Source: Segetibacter aerophilus | Lineage (GTDB): Bacteria; Bacteroidota; Bacteroidia; Chitinophagales; Chitinophagaceae | Assembly: GCF_007991655.1 (NCBI RefSeq) | Contig: NZ_BJYT01000005.1 | Span: 62,001 to 126,000 of the forward strand | Direction: 5' to 3' | Length of the DNA: 64,000 nt | In this document: positions 26,699-34,554 of the stretch, in pieces | Layout of the letters: each line of letters starts with the position of its first letter | Position numbering within the stretch: the stretch's first letter is position 1 | Position numbers and translations under genes: made by a program | Notes under the pieces: model-generated | The model's input: only the letters and a program-made list of their open reading frames with translations | What the model was told of the DNA's origin: nothing | The model's database searches: none

Positions 26699-27445
26699 CT
26701 AAAGGTTATCAGGAAGATATAGCTGCTGGCACTTGTCACAGAAATAACAACTCCTCGCCGACTTTCCTATTTTCTCTTTCAGCAGTGGCACATGGTCTCG
26801 CGGGCATTCTTTCTTTTTATACACCTTCCAATGGTCGTTGTCAGTGCCCTCGCGTTTCCATTCAAGGTACTCCGAGCTCAGTGTCACGCATTCTTCAATC
26901 AACGCTTCTAATTTATCTACAGGTATTTCACCAACTAAACTTTCAGGGTGTATTTGTCTTCTAAATAAAACCTCGTTTTTGATTTTGTTTCCTACTCCTG
27001 CAACAATGTTTTGATCAAGTAGCGCTTCGCAAATTAGTTGCGTAGGTTTCGACACCATTTTTTCAACAGCCCTCTTTGCTTCAAAAGACTTATGCAACAC
27101 GTCGATGCTCCAGTCATACATGTTATCTAATGGCTCTTCTATAAACCGACAGTTGCAGGCATAAAAGTTCACTTCTCCATTTTCAAAAGCAAGTCCCAAC
27201 TGAAGGGCACGGTTTAAAGTTGAGTCAATAGCATACTTACCAAACAACACCAGGTGAATACGAATGGTAAATTGAGGAAAACAGAATAAAAGTTCTTTTC
27301 CAAAAGTCTTAATATCAACTAACGCCTGTCCCTCTACCAGCTCATAAGGAATTCCTTTTTCGCGGCCCTTTGCTTCTACAACTGTCTCTCCAACAAAATG
27401 ACTCAATTGATCCTTAAGGAAAACCATCTGCGGTCCTTCTGGCAT
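26699..27445 (-). CDS. Fpg/Nei family DNA glycosylase
   Basis: Base excision repair glycosylase/AP lyase, 248 residues. It starts MPEGPQ, so after Met removal Pro2 is the catalytic nucleophile and Glu3 the acid. K50 in TFGKELLF matches the conserved beta-lysine, and the H2TH segment DQNIVAGVGNKIKNEVLFR is intact. The C-terminal finger is unusual: C214-x3-H218 replaces the first CxxC, paired with C236-x2-C239. The MPEGP start with CxxxH spacing points to an Nei-like branch more than Fpg. It is convergent with polA and forms a small repair cluster with uvsE. Confidence 0.88.
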   Translation of the reverse strand: MPEGPQMVFLKDQLSHFVGETVVEAKGREKGIPYELVEGQALVDIKTFGKELLFCFPQFTIRIHLVLFGKYAIDSTLNRALQLGLAFENGEVNFYACNCRFIEEPLDNMYDWSIDVLHKSFEAKRAVEKMVSKPTQLICEALLDQNIVAGVGNKIKNEVLFRRQIHPESLVGEIPVDKLEALIEECVTLSSEYLEWKREGTDNDHWKVYKKKECPRDHVPLLKEKIGKSARSCYFCDKCQQLYLPDNL

Positions 27446-27523
27446 ACAGCGAGGTTTGAATGTTTTTGTTGTTATTATTCATCCAGCAAAAAAGCCTTTG
27501 AAAAGATCAGATCTATCAAAAAC

Positions 27524-27556
27524 AAAAAAGGAGCACAAACTTGTTATGCTCCTTTT
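27524..27556 (-). terminator. intrinsic terminator of the glycine-zipper gene
   Basis: AAAAGGAGCA (27526-27535) pairs with TGCTCCTTTT (27547-27556), with partial inner pairing around CAAAC/TTGTT. It lies 19 bp beyond the minus-strand lipoprotein gene and ends in a T-run on that strand. Confidence 0.75.
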
Positions 27557-27575
27557 CATTATAGATGATCAACAA

Positions 27576-28274
27576 TTATTGCTTTTCAACTTTTTTGTCT
27601 TGTTTCTTCCCAAAAATATAACCTCCGGCTGCTCCAACGATACCGCCTATGACGGCTCCTTTGGTTTTGTTCTTGCTAATGACAGCTCCAATAACAGCAC
27701 CGGATGCACCGCCAATTGCGCCACCTTTCGCTGCTTTGCTCCAGCCACCTTCTTTTTTCGCAGGTACCTCGGCAGGAGTAGAAGAAGTTCCGGCAACATC
27801 ACCACTGCCTTCGTCTGATGAAGCTGTTCCACTACCTGCTGTTCCCTCTGTTCCGGTTGTTCCTGTTCCTCTGCCGTAAGGTTCTCTCTTTGTACCTGTA
27901 CTTACAGGTTTTGGCGTCTTAGCCACTTCTGCATTTTCTGATTCTTCAGGTGCTTTATAGACCGGACGACTTGCCGGTCTTGATGCTTTTGCAACCCGCG
28001 GTTTTGCAGGAGCATCTCTATAAATAATTACTGTTTTTGGTTTTTCTACTTCTAGTGCCGGTGTCGGCTCTGCTTCGGCAGGCATCTCTTCTACACCAGG
28101 ACTTGTGTATGTCTGCTGAGACGCTACTTCCTGCTTTTGTTTCCATTCCTTGTAATCGCTTAAACCAATTGTATCGGTTGAAGAAACGGTTTTAGTAGTG
28201 GTTGTTTCTCCCGCTTTGTCGCTACATGAAGCAAATATTGCAGCTATAGCAATTGATAGTATAGTTTTTTTCAT
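27576..28274 (-). CDS. glycine-zipper lipoprotein, YMGG/OmpA-like
   Basis: Probable lipoprotein, 232 residues. A short signal with lipobox (AAIFASC) places the acylated Cys at about residue 17. A low-complexity, Thr/Pro/Ala-rich and Gly/Thr-rich region follows (about 60-165). The C-terminal glycine zipper is KGGAIGGASGAVIGAVISKN and GAVIGGIVGAAGGYIFGKKQD. Glycine-zipper domains pack into membranes or the outer envelope. The frame stays open for eleven more codons upstream, but ATG 28274 gives the proper lipoprotein signal. Function is unknown. Confidence 0.8.
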   Translation of the reverse strand: MKKTILSIAIAAIFASCSDKAGETTTTKTVSSTDTIGLSDYKEWKQKQEVASQQTYTSPGVEEMPAEAEPTPALEVEKPKTVIIYRDAPAKPRVAKASRPASRPVYKAPEESENAEVAKTPKPVSTGTKREPYGRGTGTTGTEGTAGSGTASSDEGSGDVAGTSSTPAEVPAKKEGGWSKAAKGGAIGGASGAVIGAVISKNKTKGAVIGGIVGAAGGYIFGKKQDKKVEKQ

Positions 28275-28511
28275 TGTAAAAGTCTTTATTGAAAGATTGT
28301 TTTTCATTGTTGCACTAAATACAAACTAAGCGCCAATTTTAATCAGTTAAGAAAGGTTTAACAAGTCGATTGCGTCTAACGGTTTATGTAAAAGAAGAAC
28401 GGAGCGAAGGCTCAAAGTAGCAAGCAGAAATCGTCAAAGAAGATGTATGAATTTTGTTGTTTTCTGAAGCACATGATCGAGCGGTTCATAAGTTTACCTC
28501 CTGTAATGTTG

Positions 28512-28519
28512 TAAGTTTG
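28512..28519 (+). promoter_or_regulatory. putative -7 box (TAAGTTTG) before the GH53 gene
   Basis: TAAGTTTG matches TAnnTTTG and lies 22 nt before ATG 28542. No good -33 TTG is found at the right distance. The rest of the 267-bp gap from 28275 shows nothing else recognisable. Confidence 0.35.
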
Positions 28520-28541
28520 AAGCCAAAGAAAAATTTTTTAT

Positions 28542-29612
28542 ATGATTAGAAATTTTGCGGGTGCGGCACATAATAAGTCTGGAATTCTTGCTTTTTTAAT
28601 ACTAGCTATTACCGCGTTTTCTGCCTGCTCATCGACCAAACCAGCGCAGGGAAAACAAAGCAAAGAATTTGCAAAAGGCGGCGACGTTAGCTGGTTACCG
28701 CAAATGGAAGCGTCTGGTTTTAAATTTTATAATGACCAGGGAGTAGAAGAGGATTGCTTGAAAATTTTGAAAGATCATGGCATAAATACAATCAGGCTCA
28801 GAACGTTTGTCAATCCTTCGAATGATGCAAGAAGCGGTCACTGCAGTAAGGATGAAACGGTAGCTATGGCTGTACGGGCGAAAAAAATGGGAATGAGAAT
28901 TATGATTGATTTTCATTACAGCGATAGCTGGGCAGACCCCGGAAAGCAAAAAAAACCGGCAGCTTGGGAAGGACATTCTTTTCCACAATTGTTGGATGAT
29001 GTATACAATTATACTGCAGATGTAATGACTGCTTTAAAGACAAGTGGAGTCTATCCTGAATGGGTGCAGGTTGGAAATGAAACGCCAGGTGGAATGATTT
29101 ATCCCGAAGGCAAAACTTCTAACTGGAAACAATTGACGCAGCTAATTAATAAAGGTTATGATGCGATAAAGGCTACCAGTCCACGCTCAAAAGTTATTCT
29201 TCACGTTGACCAGGGAAACAACATTCCTCGCTTCAGAAGCTGGTTTGATAGCGCTACCGCTCATAAAGCTAAGTACGACGTAATTGGCTTGTCATATTAT
29301 CCATATTGGTTAGATGGTAAGCCAGACTACACCCTTTCCATTAATGACCTCAGTACAAATTTGAATGACCTGGTTACCCGTTATGGTAAAGAAGTAATGG
29401 TAGTAGAAGTAGGAGGCGAAGACACAAAAGTTCAAAATACTTATGATATGCTGGTTGCAGTTCAACAAAAGGTGAGGGCTGTGCCAAATGGGAAAGGTCT
29501 GGGAGTAATTTATTGGGAACCTGAAGGTGCAAAAAGCTGGAGTGGCTATGGCTTAAGTGCCTGGGGAAGTGACGGAAAACCGACTAAGGCACTGGACGCT
29601 TTTTTGAAATAG
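28542..29612 (+). CDS. GH53 arabinogalactan endo-beta-1,4-galactanase, lipoprotein
   Basis: Endo-galactanase acting on beta-1,4-galactan of pectin side chains, 356 residues. A lipoprotein signal with lipobox FSAC places Cys29 as the lipid anchor, so it is surface- or periplasm-attached. The GH53 barrel begins GGDVSWLPQMEASGFKF. The acid/base is E180 in WVQVGNETPGGMIYPEG and the probable nucleophile E289 in EVMVVEVGGED, in place of the commoner VVETG. It is flanked by unrelated genes rather than a SusCD pair and is followed by a strong terminator. Confidence 0.9.
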   Translation: MIRNFAGAAHNKSGILAFLILAITAFSACSSTKPAQGKQSKEFAKGGDVSWLPQMEASGFKFYNDQGVEEDCLKILKDHGINTIRLRTFVNPSNDARSGHCSKDETVAMAVRAKKMGMRIMIDFHYSDSWADPGKQKKPAAWEGHSFPQLLDDVYNYTADVMTALKTSGVYPEWVQVGNETPGGMIYPEGKTSNWKQLTQLINKGYDAIKATSPRSKVILHVDQGNNIPRFRSWFDSATAHKAKYDVIGLSYYPYWLDGKPDYTLSINDLSTNLNDLVTRYGKEVMVVEVGGEDTKVQNTYDMLVAVQQKVRAVPNGKGLGVIYWEPEGAKSWSGYGLSAWGSDGKPTKALDAFLK

Positions 29613-29668
29613 GAAGGCGGTAGTAAACGTCTTGTCTAAAAGTTGGTTCTTTTTTCTATGGCGCCAAA

Positions 29669-29698
29669 CAAAAAGCCACCGAAATCGGTGGCTTTTTG
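29669..29698 (+). terminator. bidirectional intrinsic terminator
   Basis: CAAAAAGCCACCGA, AA, TCGGTGGCTTTTTG: a perfect 14-bp stem between the convergent GH53 and DUF892 genes, with T-runs on both strands. Confidence 0.9.
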
Positions 29699-29714
29699 TC
29701 TAAGAACAAGTTCC

Positions 29715-30257
29715 TTATGCCTTCTCTTCTGACGCTTCATAGTTCACGTTGTTCTCTGCAATCTTCGTCAACAATACATCTGTTTGTTTTTCCTCTTCCA
29801 AGGTTGTGTGCAGTAGTTGAGCGACTTCAGAAAGTCCTAGAGTTTCTGCAAGTTGCGCTAGTCCACCGTAAGTAGCGATTTCATAATGCTCTACTTTTTG
29901 AGCAGCGAAAATCAAACCTACGTCACGGGTAGCTGTGTTTGACTCTGTGTCAGCAATAATTCCCTCGCCTTCTTTGATTATTCCTTCGATTGCCTCGCAA
30001 GTTTTACCTTTTGCTTTTTCGCCTAATAGTTCAAAAACCTTTTCAAGTCTATCCACTTGCTCCTCTGTCATCGTCTTGTGACTTTCAAAAGCTGTTTTTA
30101 GCTCTTCTGAAGTTGCTGCCTTTTTCATTTTAGGTAGCGTCTTTGCAATTTGCTTTTCAGCGTAATAGATGTCTTTCAATTCATCTACAAAAAATTCTTT
30201 AAGTAGTGAGTTCGCAGCGCCCGCACCGACGTGCTTTCCAATAACTGACTTTGCCAT
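29715..30257 (-). CDS. DUF892 (YciE/YciF) ferritin-like protein
   Basis: Ferritin-like four-helix protein of the YciE/YciF family, 180 residues. Landmarks are LLKEFFVDELKDIYYAEKQIAKTLPKM at the N-terminus, HKTMTEEQVDRLEKVFELLG and QKVEHYEIATYGGLAQLAETLG, with Glu/His residues at the ferritin metal positions. The family is linked to stress response. The frame runs 13 codons further upstream, but ATG 30257 (MAKSVIGK) gives the typical start. It is encoded alone, convergent with the GH53 gene. Confidence 0.85.
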   Translation of the reverse strand: MAKSVIGKHVGAGAANSLLKEFFVDELKDIYYAEKQIAKTLPKMKKAATSEELKTAFESHKTMTEEQVDRLEKVFELLGEKAKGKTCEAIEGIIKEGEGIIADTESNTATRDVGLIFAAQKVEHYEIATYGGLAQLAETLGLSEVAQLLHTTLEEEKQTDVLLTKIAENNVNYEASEEKA

Positions 30258-30935
30258 AAAATATGTTTTTACTACTGATATAAATTTTTGTACCACAACA
30301 ATTGCTACAGAAAAGACTGGGGCATGAGGGTAGCTCCATTACCCCTAATTATTTTGTCGCTTTAATCTAAATTAGAAAATTGTATAACGACAGTTTGCCA
30401 ATGGTTTAAAAAGGATAAACAAAACTTTTTTAGGTGTCTCGCTCCAAGTGTTTTTCTGCTCCTAATTCAACAGACCGTCTAGCACCACTTGTTTCTAAGG
30501 TTTGAAACATTTGGGGCAGAAACAGTGCAAATCGAAAAATCCGTTTATCTAGTCATTAAAAAGAAATTTGAAAACTACTTCTAAGCATTGATAAAAAAGC
30601 TTTATCGCTACATTTGATTAGTCGGGTTCTTTATGATATTTTCGGAAGTAAGTTCTCTGATGATTATTTCCTTGTTGGGAAAAAAGAATACGTGCTGCCT
30701 GGCTTTATTTAAAAACAATTAACGATGCTATATGAGGTTTAATCAATTTAAATCGCCTTCTCTTTTTTGTTTAAAACCAACTTTTTTATTTCATTTATAT
30801 AATTATCAACCGTATCAAAGCTTTGGTACATGTTCCTTCGAATTAGGAAGATCATCTTTTACAGGATCCGCCGTTAACAAGAAAACTCTTTTACTAACTA
30901 TAAAACGTAAAAATCAATTCAGTAAATTCTACATT
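30258..30935. promoter_or_regulatory. 678-bp gene-free stretch with a distant promoter candidate
   Basis: No gene-like frame is convincing here. At 30588-30616 there is TTG, 18 nt, then TACATTTG, a good TTG-N19-TAnnTTTG promoter for the plus strand. If real, the first RraA-like gene has a leader of about 310 nt. An in-frame extension from 30732 (68 codons) has no signal-peptide or domain character. A weak inverted similarity (TTTTTCTGCTCC near 30450 against GGGGCAGAAACA near 30513) is also present. Confidence 0.35.
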
Positions 30936-31868
30936 ATGAAGACAAGAATATTTCTTACCGCCTTTGTTCTCTCATCATTTTTTGTAAAAGCCCAGCACGT
31001 TGGTTCAACCCCCGAATATGTGAAGATGTTGACTTCCAAGTGGGAGGGAGAACGCAGCGCTGACGGACGCCCGAAGGTATCTGATGGTCTACTCGAACGC
31101 TTACAAAATTGCACGCTGGAGCAAATCTGGGGTTACCTCGGCAACAAAGGTTTCCGCAACCAGGTGGAGAAAAATTGGGTAATTCTAAAACCGGGCGAAA
31201 CTATGGTAGGCCGAGTGGTGACTGCCCAGTTTATGCCCATGAGACCTGACCTTGATACGTTTGTAAGAGTTCAGGGTAAAGCTGAAGGTCGCTCGCAGCA
31301 CGGCGGCATCAACATCTGGCCGATAGACATTTTGACCAAAAATGATATTTATGTAGCTGATGGATTTGGTAAGATTAAAGATGGTACCCTCATAGGCTCA
31401 AGCCTGGGCAATGCGATCTATGGCAAAACAGGGAAGGGCGTTATTTTCTATGGTTCCATCCGCGATATGCAGGAGTTGAAAGAAACTAAAGGTTTCAACG
31501 CCTGGATTAAAGGAAGCGATCCGTCATACATTAAGGACATGACTCCCACTTCTATCAACGCGCCAATTCGGGTGGGCGATGTAAGTGTGCTACCGGGTGA
31601 TGTGGTTTTTGCGAATGAATATGGAGTTGTGTTTATACCCGCCTACCTGATGGAAGGCCTTGTGACTGCCTCTGAAATGACCGGGCTTCGGGATGAATTT
31701 GAGCGGGCAATGCTGCAATCAGGCAAATATCCGTCTGGCGAAGTGCATGGGGATTGGGCAGAGAATATTAAAGAGGAATTTCGGGCATGGTTTAAAAAGT
31801 ATCCAAAGAAAACTGCCATTACATCAAAAGAGGTAGAGGCTTACTTGAAGAAAGAAGGACGCAATTAG
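30936..31868 (+). CDS. exported RraA-like family protein (first copy)
   Basis: RraA/HMG-aldolase-fold protein with a signal peptide (MKTRIFLTAFVLSSFFVKAQ), 310 residues. The core shows MVGRVVTAQFMPMRPD, DIYVADGFGKIKDGTLIGSS, LGNAIYGKTGKGVIFYGSIRD (the Gly-rich loop with Arg-Asp of the substrate/metal site) and GDVSVLPGDVVFANEYGVVFIP. Family members cleave pyruvate-derived 4-carboxy-4-hydroxy acids or inhibit RNase E, normally in the cytoplasm; export is unusual. A closely similar second copy and an MFS transporter follow. ATG 30936 is chosen because it gives the signal peptide. Confidence 0.82.
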   Translation: MKTRIFLTAFVLSSFFVKAQHVGSTPEYVKMLTSKWEGERSADGRPKVSDGLLERLQNCTLEQIWGYLGNKGFRNQVEKNWVILKPGETMVGRVVTAQFMPMRPDLDTFVRVQGKAEGRSQHGGINIWPIDILTKNDIYVADGFGKIKDGTLIGSSLGNAIYGKTGKGVIFYGSIRDMQELKETKGFNAWIKGSDPSYIKDMTPTSINAPIRVGDVSVLPGDVVFANEYGVVFIPAYLMEGLVTASEMTGLRDEFERAMLQSGKYPSGEVHGDWAENIKEEFRAWFKKYPKKTAITSKEVEAYLKKEGRN

Positions 31869-31922
31869 TAAAAACCATTGCTGCTACTTTTATTCTTTTT
31901 GGCAAGCATTTGTAGTTTGACC

Positions 31923-31950
31923 AAACATCGTTGCGACGCTCCGTTCAAAA
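31923..31950 (-). repeat. dispersed intergenic element, copy 6 (GCG/CGC class)
   Basis: The minus strand reads TTTTGAACGGAGCGTCGCAA followed by CGATGTTT. The right part (TCGCAACGATGTTT) matches the family and the left part diverges. The palindrome is GCG-T-CGC, so the arms are kept while the centre changes. It lies between the two RraA-like genes. Confidence 0.6.
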
Positions 31951-32034
31951 GTAGTTTTTCAAAGGATCTTGTTGGAAGCGACTCTTGGGCGAGTTTGTGG
32001 GATCAGATCAATATTGTTGCTTGAAGAAAAAAAA

Positions 32035-32062
32035 GTACAAGTGTGCGACGCAACGATGTTTA
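32035..32062 (+). repeat. dispersed intergenic element, copy 7 (GCG/CGC class)
   Basis: GTACAAGTGTGCGACGCAAC followed by GATGTTTA. Compared with copy 1, three bases differ, and two of these are the paired T-to-C and A-to-G changes that keep the palindrome (GTG-A-CAC to GCG-A-CGC). It shares a 275-bp spacer with copy 6 in opposite orientation. Confidence 0.8.
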
Positions 32063-32143
32063 ATAGTAGTTGTTTGTTGGGTTAATGAAAAACCTCAAGC
32101 CTTCCTTTGAAGGAAAATAACATAAAAAATCAGAGTTAGAATA

Positions 32144-33073
32144 ATGAAAATTACCGCTGTTGTTTTGTTGGCTTTTGTTTGTAGCCTTTTCTGTGCCGGT
32201 CCCCTGGTAGCGCAAACTATTTCTAAAGACGAATTGATTTTTCTTACTTCCGAATGGAAAGGGGAGCGCTTTGCTGATGGCCGCCCAAAGATTTCGGATG
32301 ATCTGTTAAAAAGGGCGAAAAACATTGGGATTGACGATGCCTGGACCGTCTTGAAAAATGAAGGCTATACAAACCAGTTCGAAGGCAACTGGAAGATGGT
32401 AGAGAACAATGTGGCTGTTGTGGGGCGTGCGGTTACTGCTATGTTTATGCCGACAAGACCCGACATCGAAAAGAACATTAAGGCTCGCGGGGTAACTCAA
32501 GGCAGGAAAGGCAATACGAATTCGTGGCCGATAGAAACGCTGACGAAAGGAGACGTATATGTGGCAGATGGTTTTGGAAAAATTGCAGGAGGAACGTTGA
32601 TGGGCTCGACGCTTGGCAACGCCATTTTTAGCAAAACAGGAAATGGGGTAGTGTTTAACGGTGCGGCAAGAGACATCGAAGGACTGCAGGAAATAAAAGG
32701 TTTTAATGCTTTTGTGAGAGATTTTCATCCTTCGTTTTTAGAAGATATGGTATTGATGGGTTTGAACACGCCCATAAGAATTGGAACCGTAATGGTTTTG
32801 CCGGGCGACCTTGTAATCGCTCAAAGAGAAGGAGTACTTTTTGTTCCGGCACATCTTGCGGAGCAGGTCGTTAGCACAGCCGAATTTGTAGTGCGTAAGG
32901 ACCAGTTCGGTTTCGAGATGGTGAAGTCGGGCAAATACACCACAGGGCAAATAGATAGTCAATGGACCGATGACATTAAAACGGGGTTCCTTAAATGGTT
33001 GGAGCAACACCCCGAGTTGGGAAAGATGACCCGGGCAGAACTCGATAAGGTGATGAGTAAAAGAACCTGGTAA
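32144..33073 (+). CDS. exported RraA-like family protein (second copy)
   Basis: Paralogue of the preceding RraA-like gene, 309 residues, with a signal peptide ending GPLVAQ. The same order of motifs is kept: TSEWKGERFADGRPKISDDLL, VVGRAVTAMFMPTRPD, DVYVADGFGKIAGGTLMGST, NGVVFNGAARDIEGL (Arg-Asp of the active site) and GDLVIAQREGVLFVPA. Similarity along the whole length points to tandem duplication followed by divergence. It is 61 bp upstream of the MFS gene and probably cotranscribed. The paralogues may form hetero-oligomers or use different substrates. Confidence 0.83.
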   Translation: MKITAVVLLAFVCSLFCAGPLVAQTISKDELIFLTSEWKGERFADGRPKISDDLLKRAKNIGIDDAWTVLKNEGYTNQFEGNWKMVENNVAVVGRAVTAMFMPTRPDIEKNIKARGVTQGRKGNTNSWPIETLTKGDVYVADGFGKIAGGTLMGSTLGNAIFSKTGNGVVFNGAARDIEGLQEIKGFNAFVRDFHPSFLEDMVLMGLNTPIRIGTVMVLPGDLVIAQREGVLFVPAHLAEQVVSTAEFVVRKDQFGFEMVKSGKYTTGQIDSQWTDDIKTGFLKWLEQHPELGKMTRAELDKVMSKRTW

Positions 33074-33134
33074 TCGCGCTCTCTACATCATATTTAAAAT
33101 TGGTCAGTTCTACACAAATAAACTTTTAAGTTCC

Positions 33135-34445
33135 ATGTCAACTACGATTGCGATGAAGCGTTGGTACCGGTTAATACCTATCGCTTTTATAACGTATAGT
33201 CTTGCCTACCTCGACCGTGCAAATTTTGGTTTCGCCGCCGCCGGGGGAATGGCCAAAGACCTAAATATTACCCCGTCCATTTCTTCACTATTAGGGTCAC
33301 TATTTTTTCTTGGCTATTTCTTTTTTCAAATTCCTGGGGCATTATATGCTGCTAATAAAAGCGCGAAAAAATTGATCTTCTGGTCACTTATTCTTTGGGG
33401 CGGGTTGGCAATGGCGACGGGTATGATTAGTAATGTGAATATGCTGATTGTTATTCGTTTCATGCTCGGCGTAGTAGAGAGTGCAGTGATGCCGGCTATG
33501 CTGATTTTTTTAAGCAAATGGTTCACCAAGACAGAACGCTCTCGCGCAAATACTTTCTTGATTCTAGGTAATCCGGCTACCATCTTGTGGATGTCTATCT
33601 TATCCGGTTACCTGATAAGATCTGTAGGTTGGCGATGGATGTTTATTTGGGAAGGATTGCCAGCCATTATATGGGCTTTCCTGTGGTGGCGTTTGGTTGA
33701 CGAAGTTCCGAAAAACGCAAAGTGGCTCACTGAACCTGAAAAGCAGGCTCTTGAGGACAAGCTACAGCAAGAACAAGCAGGTATAAAACCGGTTAAGAAT
33801 TATGCAGAAGCATTCAAGTCAAAGACCGTCATTCTCCTGTGCCTTCAATATGCTTTATGGAGTATTGGCGTGTATGGGTTTGTGATGTGGCTGCCTTCTA
33901 TCATTAATGCAGCCCCTAACATGGACATTGTAAAAACGGGCTGGCTTTCATCTGTTCCGTATGTTTTTGCCATTATTGGAATGTTGTCCGCTTCGTATTT
34001 TTCTGACAAAACTTTACACCGTAAAGTGTTCGTTTGGCCTTTCTTGTTAATCGGCGCCATTGCTTTTTATGGTTCTTACTTAACAGGCACCACTAACTTC
34101 TGGTTATCCTTTGTGTTGCTAGTTATTGCTGGTGCTGCGATGTATGCACCCTACGGACCTTTCTTCGCAATAATTACTGAGATACTACCACGTAACGTCG
34201 CCGGTGGAGCGATAGCCCTGATCAACAGTTTTGGTGCGCTAGGATCATTTGCCGGCTCTTATTTAGTTGGCTATTTGAATGGAAGTACCGGCGGCTTTGG
34301 AGCATCTTACATATTTATGTCGGGCGCCCTCCTTTTGTCCGCAATAATAACCTTGATTGCGGTAAAGGGATCAAAGGAAACAGCCCGGGAAAGCATGGAA
34401 GAAAAAAAGCAGGCTGGTGGTTTCCAGGTGTCACCAACTTCTTAA
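33135..34445 (+). CDS. MFS transporter, anion:cation symporter type
   Basis: Major facilitator of the anion:cation symporter (hexuronate/phthalate/tartrate) type, 436 residues. Features are LAYLDRANFGFAAAGGMAKDL in the first helix and loop, FFLGYFFFQIPGALYAAN, RFMLGVVESAVMPAMLIFLSKWF and YAPYGPFFAIITEILPRNVAGGAIAL. With two RraA-like proteins upstream, a carboxylated sugar or aromatic-derived acid is a plausible substrate (inference). It ends before a perfect bidirectional terminator. Confidence 0.86.
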   Translation: MSTTIAMKRWYRLIPIAFITYSLAYLDRANFGFAAAGGMAKDLNITPSISSLLGSLFFLGYFFFQIPGALYAANKSAKKLIFWSLILWGGLAMATGMISNVNMLIVIRFMLGVVESAVMPAMLIFLSKWFTKTERSRANTFLILGNPATILWMSILSGYLIRSVGWRWMFIWEGLPAIIWAFLWWRLVDEVPKNAKWLTEPEKQALEDKLQQEQAGIKPVKNYAEAFKSKTVILLCLQYALWSIGVYGFVMWLPSIINAAPNMDIVKTGWLSSVPYVFAIIGMLSASYFSDKTLHRKVFVWPFLLIGAIAFYGSYLTGTTNFWLSFVLLVIAGAAMYAPYGPFFAIITEILPRNVAGGAIALINSFGALGSFAGSYLVGYLNGSTGGFGASYIFMSGALLLSAIITLIAVKGSKETARESMEEKKQAGGFQVSPTS

Positions 34446-34491
34446 TTCATCATTTAGTTATCGCAGTTTTAATCTTTTTACTGGCATTTTG

Positions 34492-34535
34492 TTTAAATGA
34501 GAAAGTCGGGCAAGTGCCCGACTTTCTCATTTAAA
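34492..34535 (+). terminator. perfect long hairpin between convergent genes
   Basis: TTTAAATGAGAAAGTCGGGC plus A forms a 21-bp arm, matched without error by its reverse complement after a 2-nt loop (AG). It lies between the plus-strand MFS and the minus-strand hydrolase-epimerase gene. It is longer and more perfect than a usual terminator, but the position fits a bidirectional one. Confidence 0.85.
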
Positions 34536-34554
34536 GCTTTGTGTTGCTGATGGT

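Noticed and set aside
28392-28412. AACGGAGCGAA similarity to 1377-1388 and to copy 6 of the dispersed element
   Set aside because: The shared string is about 11 bases and lacks the CAACGATG part, so I could not defend it as a copy.
30732-30935. 68-codon N-terminal extension of the first RraA-like gene
   Set aside because: It would bury a clear signal peptide internally, and the paralogue at 32144 starts directly with its signal peptide.
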